From Polyporus tsugae (Eukaryota; Basidiomycota; Agaricomycetes; Polyporales; Polyporaceae), in NCBI GenBank assembly GCA_024305745.1, contig JAHRBS010000009.1, positions 992,001 through 1,056,000 on the forward strand: a stretch of DNA of 64,000 nt, read 5' to 3'. Made by a program: the position numbers and the translations under genes. Each line of letters opens with the position of its first letter. The stretch's first letter is position 1. The notes below the pieces were generated by a model, which saw only the letters and a program-made list of their open reading frames with translations, was not told the DNA's origin and did no database searches. Below are positions 61,049 to 64,000 of this stretch, piece after piece.

Positions 61049-64000
61049 ATGGGAAGCCCGCAGCGGCGCACGGGTGTCCATCGTAAAGGCGTATCCTCGG
61101 CGCAAAAATCTGCCCTGGCCAAGGCCCGTGAGTGTCGGGTTGAGCGACAGGATAGGGAGGACAAGGAAAACATCGGGGCTGTGAAGAGAGATCTTGTGAG
61201 TATTCAAATAAGGGGATACTTATCATTTACTTACTGGTGATCATTGCATGCCGCATTAGCGGGTTTCTTCGCACAGGCTCAAACAGACGAAGCGGGTCCT
61301 TTTGGAGGCTTCAGAACAGCACAATAAAGCTCGTGACGCCGAAGAGAATACATACCATAAAGATGCAGAGAGCAGGAGCGCAAAAACCGTGGATCACTTG
61401 CAAGGCCAGGTTGCAGCACTCAAAGCGCGGCACCACAACGACCAACGCCAGCTCAAGCGAGCAAGGGAGACAGCTGAGAGGACCCGTCAGAAGCTCCGAT
61501 TGGCTGAAGAGGAACGAGATCGCGCGCTCCGGTCCGAGGCTGCAGCAAAGCAGCGTGAGCTTGACACACAAGAGGATGCCGAGCTCCTGCTTGGCAGGGC
61601 AGATGGTACTCGCTTGAAGCTCCTCGCAAGGCTTCGGGAGTCCGCGCGACAGCTCCGAGCTCTAGAGAAGCGCTGCAAAAGGTTTCCCTTGGTCCTGGCT
61701 ACTCATGTACAGCGCGCGAGGAACTCTCCTACCCTGTTCCGACTCAAGACGAAGGGGGTGTACACACCTGGAGCGCGGGCGCTGGCTCGTGGTCTCATCC
61801 TGAGTGGCTGCTCGCAAAAGAAGGTGGGCCATGTCATCGAGATGGTGGGGAACACCTTGGGAATCACTGTCAAGGGCAAGATGAGCGCGCACACCGTCCG
61901 GAGGTCCGTAGTCGAAGGGGGGGTGGCCAGCGACATACAGCTTGGCCATGAGATAACACAAGCCAGCAGTAAGCATATACTAGTCCCTGTGCGTCAGGAA
62001 TATGCTACTCACCTTGAATAATCAAGGCTTCACTATCAGCTCCGATGCGACTTCAAACCGCCACACAGATTACATTGGTCGTCATATGGCGATCCGTGCG
62101 CCTGACTACTCTGCCGAACCACCCGCAATGGCCACGACCTCGAGCTCTTCCCATCCCGCAATGCCGAAGAACCGCCTCCTCGGTGTCGAGTCATCCGTCA
62201 ACCACACAAGTGAGACACAGGTTGAGGCCTGGAAGGTGAAGTTTCAACAGCTCGTTGATGCATTCAACAGGTCACCACTGGCACGAAGACTGAGAGTTGT
62301 ACTCACCGTTGAAGACTGCGCAATCAAGTTGAAGGGAGTTGGTGGTGACCATGCTGCTGATCAGCTCAAGACGACAAGGCTCCTGGGAGAATGGAAGAAA
62401 GAGTCAACTTACCTTGTGCTCGCCTGGGACGAACTCGGATCCCGACATCCCACGCCGCAACCCACGCCGGCGCTGGAGCGTGTCATCACCGCTGCCACGA
62501 CAGACGCAGTTCTAGGAGCCGGAGGGCCGGACGCCTGGGCAGCGCTTCCATCCAAGGAGCAGATCTCGCGCTACAACAAACACCTCAATCGGTTGACCAT
62601 CGCACTGGGGAAGGACCTACATGATGCTCTTCCTTCCGAGGAGCAGCGCCGTCTAGACCTCTTCCTCCGTATGGGATGCGCGATGCACAAGGAGCTCAAC
62701 AGCTTCAAGGGTGGTAATGCGGCGATGATGGCGGCCTGGGCTGAGCTAGAGACAACACCGCCAGTTCTCCTTGCCAACCGAGAGAACACGTCGACGCTCA
62801 GGGACGTCAATACGCAAGCCCTTGCTATCCTGCTCCCTGCGGAGATGCCACTTGACGGTCTGACGGCGGCGGAGCTACGCGCGCTGTCAACATCTGCTCG
62901 TGGGGGTGCTAAGCTCACAGGTCTTGGAGGCGCGGTCTTCAATCACAAGGACGACAAGAAAGGGCAACAAGACACGTACGTTTTCTACTGGATGGAGATT
63001 GTCGGGCTGCCGCGGCGATACCCAGACACCAGCAACATGCGGTACTTTACCCACGGTGAAGCTGCTTGCGAGCTGCTCGCGAACCACGGCCACTACCTTC
63101 GCTTCTTGGTTGTTGTGCGCGATCGGAAAGAGCGGCCGAGGTGGAGCCATCTCGAGGAGAACGTGGTGGCGGGGCTCCAGGACGATCCAACGCTAACGGA
63201 GCTTGCGGCCATGGCATTCTACGACCAGGTCGTAACGCAGCCCTATCTTCGGGCCACTCGAGTACTGCAAAACAGTTTGAAGCTCGGCCCATATCACGAT
63301 CGACTCAAAACGCACCTTCAGTCCATCATAGACAACCCTGATCTTCTTCTCGGACCTGATGCCACAGCTCAAAAAGCGACCTTGGACGGGGAAGACTGGC
63401 AGCGCCCGGACGCCCTGAAGGCAATACAGACAACTTTGGCTCACCGGATGCCTCATCTGAGGTACATTGTCATCGCTTTCTTCAAGGGTGCCCTGCGGAC
63501 CTGGGAAACCTTCACGAAGGAGTTCGAGAAGGGTGGCGCGATTGACCAGAGCACTGAGAAGGAGCTCGACGAGGCTTGGATATTCGCTACCAATGATGCA
63601 AACGAGGGCGCGCTCGGCCTCCTTCGCCAATGGCTCCGTGCGAATCCATTTGGCACCGAGCTGTACTACAACTCCCTTCAGAAGTGCGCGCAGAACAACA
63701 CCGAAGCGTTCATGCATGCCCACTTCACAGATGAGGACTACAAGTACATCCGAGGTGAGGCGCGCGCGCTCGACGACAGCGGTATGGAGAAGGTCCGCCG
63801 TAAGGCACAAGTCGAGGAAGCCATTGCGAATGCGGACCAGACGGCGCGCGAGCGAGAAGAGCGGGAGCGGCGAGAACAGGAGGCAGCTAGGAAGGTGGCG
63901 GAGACGGAGCTGGTCATCGAGCGGGCCACGATCGAGGGGATGACCAAAGCTCAGTTGGAGGAGCAGTTGGAAGTCCATCGGAAGCGTTTCAAAGATGCCG
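61049..64000 (+). CDS. Transposase-like protein, large family of unknown mechanism, 3' partial
   Basis: Three exons (61049-61195, 61287-61968, 62027 to the window edge) give at least 934 residues with no stop before the edge. The N-terminus is basic and then a coiled coil of Gln, Glu, Lys and Arg (about residues 50-150). A helix-turn-helix-like stretch follows (GARALARGLILSGCSQKKVG). Then come FTISSDATSNRHTDYIGRH, SSVNHTSETQVEAWK and LKGVGGDHAADQLKT, where spaced Asp and Asn/His residues could be part of an RNase H-like catalytic core. Later parts include DANEGALGLLRQWLRANPFG and FTDEDYKYIRGEARALD, then a second charged coiled coil. From memory, this combination recurs as a multi-copy family in agaricomycete genomes. 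The transposase role is inferred from this and from the acidic motifs. The first-exon start is tentative. Confidence 0.7.

Overview
The window is nuclear DNA of a filamentous basidiomycete, most likely a white-rot agaricomycete; Polyporales is my inference from the style of the laccase, not something I could search. The signs are intron-dense genes with mostly 49-65 bp GT-AG introns and CTNAC-like branch sites, GC-rich coding DNA, very short intergenic gaps, and the gene set itself (laccase, sedolisin, GT69 mannosyltransferase, Rua1-type regulator). I rebuilt every gene by joining exons so that splice phases agree. All totals are multiples of three except the last gene, which is cut by the window edge.

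Layout. 1.4-4.7 kb: a large charged protein of unknown function (+). 5.3-9.9 kb: proteasome beta-7 PRE4 (-) and spliceosomal helicase PRP43 (+), divergent over 261 bp. 10.9-18.0 kb: a secreted sedolisin protease (+), a small two-helix SLATT-type membrane protein (-), and a type I membrane protein (+). 18.9-23.0 kb: a JmjN-JmjC-ePHD histone demethylase (+). 23.4-25.5 kb: laccase (-). 25.5-29.2 kb: a long stretch with no gene I can support. 29.2-34.4 kb: secreted class 3 lipase (+) and NBS1 (+). 34.8-40.2 kb: GT69 mannosyltransferase and MAK21/NOC1 (both -). 40.7-48.1 kb: CCT3 (+), CLF1 (-) and ornithine carbamoyltransferase (+). 48.4-53.0 kb: glycogen synthase (+) and TFIIA small subunit (-). 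53.3-59.8 kb: a fused lysine-ketoglutarate reductase/saccharopine dehydrogenase (-), divergent from a Rua1-like zinc regulator (+). 61.0 kb to the edge: a large transposase-like gene cut off by the window.

Most of the genes are core housekeeping (proteasome, splicing, chaperonin, ribosome assembly, DNA repair, transcription, arginine and glycogen synthesis). They sit beside three secreted degradative enzymes typical of wood decay. Housekeeping genes are often paired head to head over 260-600 bp (PRE4/PRP43, MAK21/CCT3, CLF1/ARG3, LKR-SDH/Rua1-like).

The parts most worth a second look are the SLATT gene with a degraded C-terminus, the transposase-like gene at the right edge, the mitochondrial-type LKR/SDH fusion, two GC-AG introns, 16- and 17-base micro-exons, three unusually long introns, and five stop-free introns of length 3n that are easily mistaken for coding sequence.
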